From: Novosphingobium sp. ST904
Lineage (GTDB): Bacteria; Pseudomonadota; Alphaproteobacteria; Sphingomonadales; Sphingomonadaceae
NCBI RefSeq assembly: GCF_001298105.1
Contig: NZ_LGJH01000138.1
Coordinates: 1-64,000 of the forward strand
Length of the DNA stretch: 64,000 nucleotides
Direction of reading: 5' to 3'
Shown here: in pieces, positions 50,674-60,636 of the stretch
Layout: every line of letters begins with the position of its first letter
How positions within the stretch are numbered: the first letter of the stretch is position 1
Position numbers and translations under genes: made by a program
The notes under the pieces: model-generated
Database searches by the model: none
What the model was told of the DNA's origin: nothing
Seen by the model: only the letters and a program-made list of their open reading frames with translations

Positions 50674-50727
50674 TGCGAGCCCCGCAGGGGCGCGGCAATC
50701 CGGAGCGGGGATGGGCGCAACACCGAA

Positions 50728-52029
50728 TTATCCCACGAACGGGAAGGCCAGCACCATCATCCCCACCAAGGTCATCACCAGGCAGCACAGCGCCGCCGGG
50801 ACCAGCGTGAAGCGCTGGTGATCGGCAAGGTCCACGCCCGCAAGGCTCACCAGCAGGTAGGTCGAGGGTACCAAGGGGCTGAGCAGGTGAACCGGCTGGC
50901 CCATCAACGAGGCACGGGCGATGGCCATCGGCTCCACGCCGTAATGTGCGCCTGCCTCGGCAAGGATCGGCAGCATCCCGAAGTAGAAGGCATCGTTGGA
51001 GATGAAGAACGTGCCCGGCAGGCTGATGAGCGCGGTGATCGGCGCCATGTAGGGGCCGAGGAACGGCGGGATGAAGTTCACCACCTCGCGGCTCATCGCC
51101 TCGACCATGCCGGTGCCCGACAGAATGCCGGTGAAGATGCCCGCCGCGAAGATCAGCGAGACCACGGCCAGCACATTGCCCGCATGGGCGGCGATGCGCT
51201 CCTTCTGCTCCTTAACATGCGGGTAGTTGGCGATCATCGAGATCGCGAAGGCCAGCATCATCAGGATCGGCAAGGGCAGCACGCCCCAGACCAGCAGCAC
51301 CAGCAGCGCGGCGACCAGCGCGGCGTTGAACCAGATCATCTTGGGACGGCGCGCTTCGGGCCACTGCGAGACGGCGAAGTCGGCCAGCTCCTTGGGTGTC
51401 GCGGCTTCGACGCGGCCGATGCGGCGGCGTTCCTTGCGGCCGAAGTGGATCGCCAGCACCACCAGGAAAGCAAGGCCCGCGATCATGCCCGGAATCAGCG
51501 GCACGAACAGCGTCGAAGGATCGAGCTTGAGCGCGCTGGCGGCGCGGGCGGTCGGCCCGCCCCAGGGGGTGAGGTTCATCACCCCGCTCGTCACCATCAG
51601 CAGGCAGACGAGATAGAGCCGGTTCATGTCGTAGCGCTTGTAGAGCGGCAGCATGGCGGCCATCGTGATGATGTAAGTCGTCGATCCGTCGCCATCGAGG
51701 CTGACGAGCGCGCAGAGCACCACCGAACCGATCAGGATCAGCATCGGATCGCCGTGGACCAGCCGGATCAGGCGGCCCACCAGCGGATCGAACAGCCCGG
51801 TGTCGGTCATCGTGCTGAAGAACAGGATCGCGAAGAGCAGCATGACGCCGGTGGGCGCCAGCTTTGTCAGGCCCTCGATCATCATGTCGCCAAGCCCGGC
51901 ATGGAAACCGGCGAGCAGGGCGAACAGCGTGGGCACGACGACCAGCGCGACCAGCGGGGTCATCCGCTTGGTCATGATGAGCGTCATGAAAGTGGCCACC
52001 ATCAGGAAGCCGATAAGGGCGAGACTCAT
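50728..52029 (-). CDS. CitMHS-family citrate-metal:proton symporter
   Basis: 433-residue inner-membrane symporter of the CitMHS family, which imports citrate complexed with Mg2+ or Ca2+. Typical stretches are LIGFLMVATFMTLIMTKRMTPLVALVVVPTLFAL, VSLDGDGSTTYIITMAAMLPLYKR, GVMNLTPWGGPTARAASAL and SLPGTFFISNDAFYFGMLPI. About twelve membrane segments. It forms a unit with the porin and binding protein upstream and the TctDE-like sensor genes on the other side. Confidence 0.92.
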   Translation of the reverse strand: MSLALIGFLMVATFMTLIMTKRMTPLVALVVVPTLFALLAGFHAGLGDMMIEGLTKLAPTGVMLLFAILFFSTMTDTGLFDPLVGRLIRLVHGDPMLILIGSVVLCALVSLDGDGSTTYIITMAAMLPLYKRYDMNRLYLVCLLMVTSGVMNLTPWGGPTARAASALKLDPSTLFVPLIPGMIAGLAFLVVLAIHFGRKERRRIGRVEAATPKELADFAVSQWPEARRPKMIWFNAALVAALLVLLVWGVLPLPILMMLAFAISMIANYPHVKEQKERIAAHAGNVLAVVSLIFAAGIFTGILSGTGMVEAMSREVVNFIPPFLGPYMAPITALISLPGTFFISNDAFYFGMLPILAEAGAHYGVEPMAIARASLMGQPVHLLSPLVPSTYLLVSLAGVDLADHQRFTLVPAALCCLVMTLVGMMVLAFPFVG

Positions 52030-52068
52030 GATTGTCCCCGAATGTCTGTCATGGATGGATGGGACGGA

Positions 52069-53570
52069 TCAGAACGTGACGCCGACGCGGGCGGTCAAAG
52101 TCTGTCCATCGTCTTTCCCGGTATAGGCACCGGCGGTATTCTGCGTGTTCCAGTGGATGGCGTTGACCTGGAAACGGGTGAAGCTGTTGAGATACCAGTT
52201 CACGCCCAGCGTCGCCGCCCAGCCCTGTGCAGGGGTGACGATATCGTCGAATTCGAGGTTCTCGTAGCGCGCGGTCAGCTCGATCGCGCCGGGGCCGCCT
52301 TCGAAGACCGGGCGCAGCACCTTGGGCTGGCCGAAGCTGCCAAGGCGCGGATTATAGGGAGGCAGGTCTCCGGTGAGGAACCAGCCGCCCGAGACGCTCC
52401 ACGCGCGGGTCACGAAATCGGGGCGGCCGTTGTCGAGCCGGGCATGGCGCTCGCCCGCCTCGCCCATGATCCACAGCGGGCCGGAATAGCCGCCCAGCTC
52501 CACGCCGTAGCCGGTGGTGCCGGTGCCGCCGGTCAGCGTGCCGGTGGAAAGCCGCAGGCCGCCGTTGAAACGCCCGCCGATCACGGTGTTGCGCGTCAGG
52601 GTGTTCTTGCCGGGGTGGAGCATCTCGTCGAAGCCCCAGATCCCGAGGTGCAGCACCTGGCGGTCGGACTTCACCGGGTTCCAGTGCGCGCGGGCGAGCA
52701 CGGTGCGGTTGTCGGACGTGCTCTGGTCGCGTCGATACGGTCTCCGGTGACGGTCAGCGAGGCGTGGCCGGTCTTCCAGAACAGGCGCGGCATGATGCCG
52801 AGGCCGTAGAAGGCGCGCTGCGGGATGATCGCGGTGGCAACCACCGAGCGTTCGGTGAACGGCGTCGAATCCGAGCCGGTCGAGCCTTCGAAGCTGCGGT
52901 CGTTGAACAAGTGGCCGACGCGCACGTCGTAATCCATGCCCGGCGCGATGCGGTTGCGCCAGCCCATGAAGGCGGTGACGACGTCCACTTCGTTTTCCGA
53001 GAAATCGGTCTCGAACTGATAGAAGAAGTGCGTGCCCACGGTACCTTCAAGGCCCATGCGCAGCGCGCGCATGCCCGTGGTGGTGAGGTTGCGCCCCGCA
53101 TATTTCGAGCCGGTGGACGTGCTGACATCGGTGATGATGCGCCCGCGCGGCTTGAAGCTGAACATGCCGTCTGCCGAGTGGAATACCGGCAGGCCCGCGC
53201 CCCATTCGGTGCTCACGCCCGAGGCCGAGACGGCGGCGGCGCGCACGCGCTCGATATCGCGTTCGGCCGGGCCGGGAGGAAGGAGCTGCGGCGCATAAGG
53301 CTGCGTCACCGCCACTTGGGGCGCGGCTTCTGGAGCGGCGACAGGCGATTGCGGTGCTGCGGCCACGACCGGGGCACCCGCTACCGGGGCACCCGAACCC
53401 TGAACCGGCGAACCGGCTTCCAGCTTCTCCACGCGTTGGCGCAGGGAGGCGATTTCGGCGGCCTGCGCCCGCACGAGTTCGGCAAGGTCTTCCCTGCTGG
53501 GTTCCTGGGCCAGCGCCGGGGTCGCCGCGATCAGGGCGGCGAGGGCTGTGCCCGCTGCAATGACTTTCAT
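52069..53570 (-). CDS. OprO/OprP-like porin (frameshifted)
   Basis: Outer-membrane porin of about 500 residues. A signal peptide (AGTALAALIAATPALAQ) is followed by a coiled coil (REDLAELVRAQAAEIASLRQRVEKLEAG), an Ala/Pro-rich linker and the barrel (FSFKPRGRIITDVSTSTG, NEVDVVTAFMGWRN, FNDRSFEGSTGSDSTPFTERSV). The frame breaks near 52730, after VTGDRIDA, and continues DQSTSDNRTVLARAHWNPVKSD to the terminal strand ...TARVGVTF. The family includes phosphate- and anion-selective porins; here an organic anion such as citrate is the likely load. It overlaps the binding-protein gene by ATGA. Confidence 0.85.
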
Positions 53571-54672
53571 CTGGTCTTTTGTCCGGAGGCGAGGATCGCG
53601 TTCCAGTCGCGCAGGAAGCGCTCACGGGTCAGGCGATCGAGGTTGACGAGAAGCTGCGGGCCGACGCGCACGGGGCGGGCCTGACCGGCAGGAAGGCGGT
53701 GCGAAGCGGGAACGTCCGTACGCACGGGCCAGAGGCTGTGCCGGGCAAGCTGGGCCTGACCGGCGCGGGAAAGAAGGAAATCGAGGAACAGCCGCGCGGC
53801 GGCCGGATGGCGCGCTCGCGCGAGATGAAGGCGATGCGCGAGGTGACGATGGTATAGTCGCGCGGGAAGACCACGCCGATGTTCGGATCGCGCCGCGCCC
53901 GTTCGAGCGCGTAGGAGCCGATCACGTTGTAGGCCATCGCCAGTTTGCCCGAGGCAACGCCCTGGAGCATTTCCTCGGTATGCGTCATGAGCACCGGGCG
54001 CGTCGCCGCCATCGCTTCCACGAGGCTGCGGGTATCGCGGGTGATCTGGAAATCCTGCGAAAGGTAGAGATACCCGACGTTCGAACGCGCCGGGTCGAAA
54101 GTGGCGATCTTGCCCATGAAGGCCGTGCGGCGCTTGCGAAGAAGCTGCTCCAGCTGCTGGTGGCTTTGCGGCACGAGCGCGGCCGGCACGAGCTTCTTGT
54201 TGTAGACCACGCCGATCGGCTCGGCGGTGACGCCGAATCCCATGTTCTTCCACACCGCGGCAGCGGGCAGCGCCGGCTTCTCCGGGCTGGCATATTGCTG
54301 CGCGTACCCGTCGTTGATGAGCTTGACCTGCTGGTCCATCGCCGAGGACCAGACGATGTCCGCCGAATATTGCTTCGCCCGCGTTTCGGCGGTGTAGCGG
54401 CGATAGAGTTCGGCCGAACCGAGATCGGCATAGAGCACCTGGATGCCCGGATAGAGCCGCCGGAACGCGGCAACGACCGGGACCATCTCCGCCTTGTCGG
54501 CATTGGCGTAGATTCGCACGGTGCCTTCGGCCTGGGCATCGGCGATGACGCTGTCGTAGGAACGCGGATAGCCGGCCGGGCGCTCGGCCGGGCGCCGGGC
54601 CTCGGCAGGCGCGGTCATCGCGGGAAACGCGACCATCGCTGCAAGTGCCAGAACCGTGATGAAGCTGCGCAT
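53567..54672 (-). CDS. periplasmic binding protein, family 1 (frameshifted)
   Basis: Extracellular solute-binding protein of about 368 residues when joined, similar in type to iron/phosphoglycerate binding proteins (AfuA/PgtC). The signal peptide is SFITVLALAAMVAFPAMTAPAEA; mature motifs include EGTVRIYANADKAEMVPVVAAFRRLYPGIQVLYADLGSAELYRRY, ADIVWSSAMDQQVKLINDG and VTAEPIGVVYNKKLV. The frame breaks near 53800 (RIAFISRERA), resuming AARLFLDFLLSRAGQAQL to LDRLTRERFLRDWNAILASGQKTR. AGGATACAGGA precedes the ATG at 54672. No ABC permease follows, so it may serve signalling to the divergent sensor kinase, as PgtC does (inference). Confidence 0.82.
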
Positions 54673-54783
54673 TCCTGTATCCTCTCGCTTTCCGGGTCTC
54701 ATGTCGGATAAGCTGATGGACATGCCCTACGATCCGAAGCTGTCATCCACCTTTCACGAAAAATTGTCCGCCGGGCCGCTCCC

Positions 54784-55449
54784 ATGCGCATCCTGATCGT
54801 CGAGGATGACGCCCAGCTCGCACGCGGGGTGGTCTCGCTGCTGCGGGCGGCGGGCCATGCGATCGACCATGTCGCCAGCGGCGAGGACGCGCTCTCGGTG
54901 GCGGCGACCGAGCCCTACTCGCTGGTCATCCTTGACGTCGGCCTGCCCGATATCGATGGATTCGAGGTGCTCGCCCGGCTGCGCGCACGGGGCGATCAGG
55001 TGCAGGTGCTGATGCTCACCGCCCGCGACGGGCTGGACGACCGGGTGCGCGGGCTGGATCTCGGCGCGGACGATTACTTGCGCAAGCCTTTCGACGTGGA
55101 GGAACTCGAAGCCCGCGTTCGCGCGCTTGGCCGCAGGCGCGGCGGCGATGCGGCGCCGGAAGTGCGGATCGGGGCGATGACGATCAACCGTTCTACCGGG
55201 CGCGTGGAAGTGGGAGAGCGGCTGGTCGAATTGCGCCGCCGCGAATGGGCGGTGCTGGATGCACTGGCAGCACGCGCCGGGCAGATCGTCTCCCGCGAGA
55301 CCTTGCAGGCCGAAGTGTTCGGCTTCGACGATCCGGTCGGTTCCAATGCGCTCGAAGTGAACGTCACGCGGCTGCGCAGCAAGCTTGCGCCTTACGGTCC
55401 GGCCATCCGCACCGTGCGCGGCGTGGGCTACATGCTCGACCGTTCGTGA
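54784..55449 (+). CDS. tctD: OmpR-family response regulator, TctD-like
   Basis: 221 residues. Receiver domain: ILIVEDDAQLARG acidic pocket, phospho-acceptor Asp in VILDVGLPDIDGFE, KPFDVEELEARVRAL switch lysine. A winged-helix DNA-binding domain follows (LRRREWAVLDALAARAGQIVSRETL, SNALEVNVTRLRSKLA...IRTVRGVGYMLD). It is divergent from the porin/citrate operon and coupled to the kinase gene by GTGA overlap. Likely activates citrate uptake genes, as TctD does for tricarboxylate transport. Confidence 0.88.
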   Translation: MRILIVEDDAQLARGVVSLLRAAGHAIDHVASGEDALSVAATEPYSLVILDVGLPDIDGFEVLARLRARGDQVQVLMLTARDGLDDRVRGLDLGADDYLRKPFDVEELEARVRALGRRRGGDAAPEVRIGAMTINRSTGRVEVGERLVELRRREWAVLDALAARAGQIVSRETLQAEVFGFDDPVGSNALEVNVTRLRSKLAPYGPAIRTVRGVGYMLDRS

Positions 55450-56831
55450 CAGCGCCTGCCGCCCAGCCGCGCGCGGTATCGCTTCGCCTTCGCCTTGGCA
55501 TCGCCATGCTGGGGCCGCTGATGATCGTGGCGCTGGTGCTCGGCCTTGTCGGCTCGGCGATGATTTCCGATGTCGTGCGCCGCACCAACGACCGGGTGCT
55601 GGGCGGCGCGCTCGGCGCCATTGCCGAAACGGTGCAGGTGGAGCGCGGCGAAGTCACGCTGGACCTGCCGCCCGCCGCATTCGGGATGCTTGAGAATTCG
55701 GAGCGCGACAATGTCTACTACCGCATTGCCGTGGGGAACCGCCTGCTCACCGGCTACGCCGACCTGCCCGCGCCCGACCTTGCATCCCTGCCGGTGGACG
55801 AGGCCCGTTTCCGCAATGCCGACTATCGCGGCCAGCCCATCCGCATCGGCGAGATCAAGCGCGCGCTGCCCCGGATCGATGCGCCCGTGGTCGTTCAGGT
55901 GGCCGAGACGCTGGACAATCGCAACGCCCTGCGCAAGCGGCTGATGACCGCGCTGCTGTTCGGCGAATGCGCGCTGGTCGGGATCGCGCTGGCCCTGATT
56001 CGCCCGGCGCTGGGCTGGAGCCTGCGCCCGCTGGCCGAATTGCGCACCGTGATCGAGGCGCGCGACACCCGCGCCGCGCCGGACCTTTCCCCCCTTCAGA
56101 CCGGGCCGCTGCCCGCCGAACTTCGGCCGCTTGCGCGTTCTTTCGACCGCCTGCTCGCCCGGCTTGACGATGCCACCAGCGCCATGCGCCGCTTCACCGC
56201 CGATGCATCGCACCAGATGCGCACGCCGCTTTCCGTGCTCAAGGTCCAGGTTGCGCTGGCCCGGCGCGGCTCACGCGAAGCGCTTCAGGAAATCGACGAG
56301 GCGAGCGACCGGCTGGAGCGTCTGCTCACCCAGCTCCTCGCCCTTGCCCGCGCGGACGAGGCGGGCACCCTGCCGCCGCTGGAACGGGTGGATCTGGTGG
56401 AAGTGAGCCAGCGGGTGATCTCCCGCCGCATCCGGCAGGCCATCGAGGCCGAAGTGGAACTTCGTCTGGACGGCGGCGAGGACACGCCTTTCACGGCGCT
56501 GGGCCACCGCGCCCTGGTCTACGAGATGCTCTCCAACCTCGTGGACAACGCCATCCGCTACAACCGGCGGGGCGGCACGGTCACGCTCGGGCTCGAACAG
56601 GGGCTCGGCAAAGTCCGGCTGATCGTCACCGATACCGGCCCCGGCATTCCTGCCGAACTGCGCGAACAGGCCATGTCGCGCTTCGCCCGCCTCCACGGCG
56701 AGCAGGGACCGACCGGCAGCGGGCTGGGGCTGGCGATCGTCAAGGCGGCGGCGGAAAGACTGGGCGCCGGTCTGGAACTGGCCGACGCCGCGCCGGGCCT
56801 GCGCGTCACCATGACTTTCCCGGCAGCCTGA
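55446..56831 (+). CDS. tctE: sensor histidine kinase, TctE-like
   Basis: 461 residues from a GTG at 55446 overlapping the regulator stop. A first membrane helix (LGIAMLGPLMIVALVLGLVGSAMI), a periplasmic sensor region of about 130 residues (YYRIAVGNRLLTGYADLPAPD, matching the TctE-type sensor), then a second helix (LFGECALVGIALALIRPALG), HAMP-like linker, H-box FTADASHQMRTPLSVLKVQ, N-box NLVDNAIRYNRRGG, G-boxes VTDTGPGIP and GSGLGLAIVKAAAERLG. Inner membrane, probably senses tricarboxylates. Confidence 0.88.
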   Translation: MTAPAAQPRAVSLRLRLGIAMLGPLMIVALVLGLVGSAMISDVVRRTNDRVLGGALGAIAETVQVERGEVTLDLPPAAFGMLENSERDNVYYRIAVGNRLLTGYADLPAPDLASLPVDEARFRNADYRGQPIRIGEIKRALPRIDAPVVVQVAETLDNRNALRKRLMTALLFGECALVGIALALIRPALGWSLRPLAELRTVIEARDTRAAPDLSPLQTGPLPAELRPLARSFDRLLARLDDATSAMRRFTADASHQMRTPLSVLKVQVALARRGSREALQEIDEASDRLERLLTQLLALARADEAGTLPPLERVDLVEVSQRVISRRIRQAIEAEVELRLDGGEDTPFTALGHRALVYEMLSNLVDNAIRYNRRGGTVTLGLEQGLGKVRLIVTDTGPGIPAELREQAMSRFARLHGEQGPTGSGLGLAIVKAAAERLGAGLELADAAPGLRVTMTFPAA

Positions 56832-56840
56832 CCCGCCCGT

Positions 56841-57407
56841 TCAGCCGGCACCCTCCTGCGGCGACAGGGCCGCCTCGCTCAGGAAAGCGTCCTCATCCGT
56901 GTCGGGCTCCCGCCCCAGTGCCGCGTTGCGCCCCGGAAACCGGCCAAACCGCGCGATCTCGGCGGCATGGCTGCGCGCAAAGGCAAGATTGCGGTCGGCA
57001 AAGTCGCGCAGCGCCGTGAAGCGCTCGATGCTCCGGGCCTGTATCGCCGGATCCTCGGAATGCATCAGCGGCATGTAGAAGAACTGGCGCTGCCCGGGCG
57101 AGAGACGCTCGTCCATGCCCGCCGCGATTCCGTCCAATGCAAGGGACAGGGCCTTGTCGTCGCTTGCAAAAGCCTGCGCAGTACCGCGATGGATATGGCG
57201 GGAGAACTGGTCGAGCACGAGAATGAGCGCAAGGCGGCCGCGCGCATCGTCGGCCCATCTGTCAAGCGCGCCGCCGGACGCATCCCGGTGCAAGGCTCCA
57301 AACCGCGCGCGCACCACCGAATCGAGTCTCTCGCCGCCGACGAACCAGTCCTGCGGTGTCAGTTGGCGAAACCAGAAATCCAGCACTTCGTCCTGCAACC
57401 TGCCCAT
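56841..57407 (-). CDS. DUF924 family protein
   Basis: 188 residues from the ATG at 57407 (AAAGGAAG upstream). All family marks are present: EVLDFWFRQLTPQDWFVGGERLDSVVRARFGALHRDA, ALILVLDQFSRHIHRGTAQAFASDDKAL, FFYMPLMHSEDPAIQARSIERF and FGRFPGRNAALGREPDTDE. Alpha-helical, TPR-like cytoplasmic protein of unknown function. Convergent with the kinase gene, 9 bases apart. Confidence 0.88.
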   Translation of the reverse strand: MGRLQDEVLDFWFRQLTPQDWFVGGERLDSVVRARFGALHRDASGGALDRWADDARGRLALILVLDQFSRHIHRGTAQAFASDDKALSLALDGIAAGMDERLSPGQRQFFYMPLMHSEDPAIQARSIERFTALRDFADRNLAFARSHAAEIARFGRFPGRNAALGREPDTDEDAFLSEAALSPQEGAG

Positions 57408-57884
57408 CGTGATACTTCCTTTCACGCTGGAAACGCACGATCAGCGGCCGGGCTGCCATGGAAGAAGCCCGCGAGACGGGAAGTGGCCGGGAAAAACCGA
57501 TGCCGGAAAGGCCAACAGCAAGCATATGCAGAAACAGGATAAAGATCCCGCCTGCATAAAACCTCAATCGATTGCAGCTTTCAACCGAACAGAAGCAGGG
57601 CCATCACGAACAGGGCAAGAGCCGTAAGGCTCATGCCGCAGAGCAATCCGAACGGACAACTCTGTATCGCAGGGTCGTACCTTTCCATACAACCTTCTCC
57701 GTCTTTTATGTTTTCTCCAGATTACGCCGATCCCTGTGCCCCGGCAAGTCGCCATGACGATATCGCGCCGGTCATCTTCGCGCATTTCCGGCCATGTTCC
57801 GCCGCTGAAACCGGCGGCAGGGAAAAAAGGAGGCTGCATCAATAGTCTCGACCGACCGCGAACTCGGCGCTATTTCCCGCCGCG
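57408..57884. other. intergenic region upstream of the efflux operon
   Basis: 477 bases without a convincing gene or a recognised regulator gene. The centre (about 57500-57720) is more AT-rich and probably contains the efflux-operon promoter. I see no clear operator. Confidence 0.45.
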
Positions 57885-59063
57885 ATGGCTGAAGACACCT
57901 CCCCACAGGGCCCGCAGGACACCGAAAACCGCAACGCGGCCGATGCCGGGGGCGATGCCCCCCGACGCGGGATCAATCCGCGCACCCGGGCCATCCTGAT
58001 CGGGGTGGCGATCGCCGCACTGCTGGCGGCGGGGCTCTGGTACTGGCGCCACAAGACGTACGGCCAGTACTTCGAGGAAACCGACGACGCGCAGATCCGC
58101 GCCGACGCTGTGGCGATCGCGCCCAAGGTCGGCGGCTATGTCGCCGCGGTGCTCGTGGGCGATAACCAGGACGTGACGCAGGGCCAGCAGCTCGTCCGTA
58201 TCGATCCGCGGGACTACGACGCCAAGGTGGCGCAGGCCCGCGCGCAGATCGCCGAGGCCGCAGCCGGAGCGGAGAACGCCCGCGCCTCCATCGCCGAGCA
58301 GCAGGCCGCGATCGCGCAGGCCGAGGCCCAGCTTGTCGCCGCGAAGACCAAGGCTGCGCACGATGCCGCCGAAGTCGCCCGCTATGCACCGCTTGCCGCC
58401 AGCGGCGCGGAAACCCGCGAACAGCTTGCCCAGCTCCGCCTCACCGCCGCCCAGTCCGCGCAGCAGGTGCGCGAACAGGCCGCCGGGCTGGAGATGCAGA
58501 AGCGCCGCGTCGCCGGAATGGAGGCACAGATCCGTCAGGCCGAGGCGCAGGGCCAGGGCGCCCGCGCCCAGTTCGAAGCGGCCGGGGTGGACCTCTCCTC
58601 CACGCACCTCTCCTCGCCGATCGCGGGCCGCGTGGGCGACCGCACCGTGCGGGTGGGCCAGTACGTGCAGGCAGGCACCCGGCTGATGTCGGTGGTCCCG
58701 CTCGACAAGCTCTACGTCGTCGCCAACTTCAAGGAGACGCAGCTTGCGCTGATGCGTCCGGGCCAGCCCGCCCGGATTTCGGTCGATGCCCTCAGCGGGG
58801 TCGAGGTCGTCGGCCGCGTCTCCAGCGTATCGCCGGGCACCGGCGCGCAGTTCTCGATCCTCCCCCCGGAAAACGCCACCGGCAACTTCACCAAGATCGT
58901 CCAGCGCGTTCCCGTGCGGCTGGAGATCGAAGCCCCCGCCTCGGCACGCAAGGTGCTGCTGCCCGGCCTGTCCGTTTCGGTGACGGTCGATACCCGCAGC
59001 GCAAAGGACGAACTCGGCCGCATCGAGAAGGACCAGGAGCGGCTCGAAGCGAAGGGCCGCTGA
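57885..59063 (+). CDS. emrA: EmrA-like membrane-fusion protein of a tripartite efflux pump
   Basis: 392 residues. A cytoplasmic head, one membrane anchor (RAILIGVAIAALLAAGLWYWRH), then a HlyD/EmrA periplasmic part: QYFEETDDAQIRADAVAIAPKVGGYVAAVLVGDNQDVTQGQQLVRID, a long coiled hairpin of Ala/Glu/Gln, and HLSSPIAGRVGDRTVRVGQYVQAGTRLMSVVPLDKLYVVANFKETQL. It bridges the EmrB pump and outer-membrane channel. The EmrB gene follows by one base. Confidence 0.92.
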   Translation: MAEDTSPQGPQDTENRNAADAGGDAPRRGINPRTRAILIGVAIAALLAAGLWYWRHKTYGQYFEETDDAQIRADAVAIAPKVGGYVAAVLVGDNQDVTQGQQLVRIDPRDYDAKVAQARAQIAEAAAGAENARASIAEQQAAIAQAEAQLVAAKTKAAHDAAEVARYAPLAASGAETREQLAQLRLTAAQSAQQVREQAAGLEMQKRRVAGMEAQIRQAEAQGQGARAQFEAAGVDLSSTHLSSPIAGRVGDRTVRVGQYVQAGTRLMSVVPLDKLYVVANFKETQLALMRPGQPARISVDALSGVEVVGRVSSVSPGTGAQFSILPPENATGNFTKIVQRVPVRLEIEAPASARKVLLPGLSVSVTVDTRSAKDELGRIEKDQERLEAKGR

Positions 59064-59064
59064 A

Positions 59065-60636
59065 GTGGCGAGCACCGCCCTGCCCTCCGGTAAAGGCACC
59101 GCTCCCGCCAGACCGGCCAACGCCGACCTGGGCGCCTGGCTGGCAGTGGCGGCAGGCACGCTGGGCGCGCTCATGGCGACGCTCGACATCTCGATCGTCA
59201 ATTCCGCCCTCCCCACGATCCAGGGCGAGATCGGCGCCACCGGCACCGAAGGCGCCTGGGTGGCGACGGCCTATCTGGTGGCAGAGATCATCATCATCCC
59301 GCTTTCGGCCTGGCTTGAACGCGTGCTCGGCCTGCGCACGTTCCTGCTGATCGCGGTTACGCTGTTCACCGGATTCTCCATCGTCTGCGGGTTCGCCAAC
59401 TCGCTGGTGATGATGATCGTCGGCCGGGTGGGACAGGGCTTCACCGGCGGCGCGATGATCCCCACCGCCCAGACCATCATCGCCCAGCGCCTGCCGCGCC
59501 ACCAGCAGTCCATCGGCACGGCCGCCTTCGGCGTCGTCGCGATCCTGGGGCCGCTGATCGGCCCGCTGGTCGGCGGCTGGCTCGCGGAGAACCTGAGCTG
59601 GCACTACGCCTTCTTCCTCAACGTGCCGATTTCCTTCATCCTCATCACCCTGCTGCTGGTGGGCCTGAAGCACCAGCCTTCCCGGCTGAACCTGCTGCGA
59701 GAGGCGGACTGGATCGGCATCGCCGGGCTGGCGCTGGGCATGGGCGGGCTGACGGTGTTCCTGGAGGAAGGATCGCGGGAGGAATGGTTCGCCTCGCCGC
59801 TGATCCAGAAGATGGCCTTCATCAGCGCGATCGGCTTCATCCTCCTGCTCTACGGCCAGTTCACCGCGCGCCGGCCGGTCATCAAGCTGGCACTCCTGCT
59901 TGACCGGCAGTTCGGATCGGTGGCGATCATGGGCATGGCGCTGGGCGTGGTGCTTTACGGCACTTCCTACGCCATCCCGCAGTTCCTCGCCTCCATCGCG
60001 GACTATAACGCGCTGCAATCGGGCAAGGTCGTGCTGCTCTCCGGCATTCCCTCCATCCTGCTGATGCCCTTCGTGCCCTTCCTGCTGAAGCGCGTGGACA
60101 TCCGCATCGCGGTGGCTTTCGGCATGGGCATCATGGGCCTTTCCGCATTCATGGAGACCAGCCTGACGCTCGGCTCCACCGGCGGAGACTTTACCGAATC
60201 CCAGCTCATGCGGGGGGTCGGCCAGATCATGGGCATGCTCTTCCTCAGCCAGGCCGTGGTGCAGTCGGTCCCGCCGGAGGACGCGGGCGATGCCTCCGGC
60301 CTGTTCAACTCCATGCGCAACCTCGGCGGCAGCTTCGCGCTCGCCGGGATCTCGATCCTCCAGCAGAACCGCCTCTGGCTGCACTCCCGCCGGATCGAGG
60401 AAACGCTCAACGCCAATTCCCCCGCCGTGCAGGACTATGTGAACGGCCTCGGCCAGATGATCGGCAGCCCGCAAGCCGGCATCCGCATGCTGGGACAGCA
60501 GATTCAGGGACAAGCCCTCGTCATGACCTACAACGACATCTTCTTCGCCATGAGCATCGTGACGCTCGCGGTATTGCCGCTGGTGCTGTTCCTGCGCCCG
60601 CTGCCGCGCAACGCCGCGCTGGGGGCCATGCACTGA
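59065..60636 (+). CDS. emrB: EmrB/DHA2-family multidrug efflux permease
   Basis: 523-residue, 14-helix major facilitator of the DHA2 group. Characteristic parts: AALMATLDISIVNSALPTIQGEIGATGTEGAWVATAYL, LFLLIAVTLFTGFSIVCG-like helix region at about residues 90-110, and motif C LGPLIGPLVGGWLAENLSWHYAFFLNVP. The start is a GTG at 59065. Drug:proton antiporter working with EmrA and the NodT-like channel; exports hydrophobic toxicants. The stop overlaps the next ATG by one base. Confidence 0.92.
   Translation: MASTALPSGKGTAPARPANADLGAWLAVAAGTLGALMATLDISIVNSALPTIQGEIGATGTEGAWVATAYLVAEIIIIPLSAWLERVLGLRTFLLIAVTLFTGFSIVCGFANSLVMMIVGRVGQGFTGGAMIPTAQTIIAQRLPRHQQSIGTAAFGVVAILGPLIGPLVGGWLAENLSWHYAFFLNVPISFILITLLLVGLKHQPSRLNLLREADWIGIAGLALGMGGLTVFLEEGSREEWFASPLIQKMAFISAIGFILLLYGQFTARRPVIKLALLLDRQFGSVAIMGMALGVVLYGTSYAIPQFLASIADYNALQSGKVVLLSGIPSILLMPFVPFLLKRVDIRIAVAFGMGIMGLSAFMETSLTLGSTGGDFTESQLMRGVGQIMGMLFLSQAVVQSVPPEDAGDASGLFNSMRNLGGSFALAGISILQQNRLWLHSRRIEETLNANSPAVQDYVNGLGQMIGSPQAGIRMLGQQIQGQALVMTYNDIFFAMSIVTLAVLPLVLFLRPLPRNAALGAMH

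Noticed and set aside
49579-52809. Very long plus-strand open frame (over 1000 codons)
   Set aside because: It runs antisense to the ATP-grasp, AbrB, CitMHS and porin genes. The product is rich in His, Arg, Gln and Asp without any family, as expected for a shadow in GC-rich DNA.
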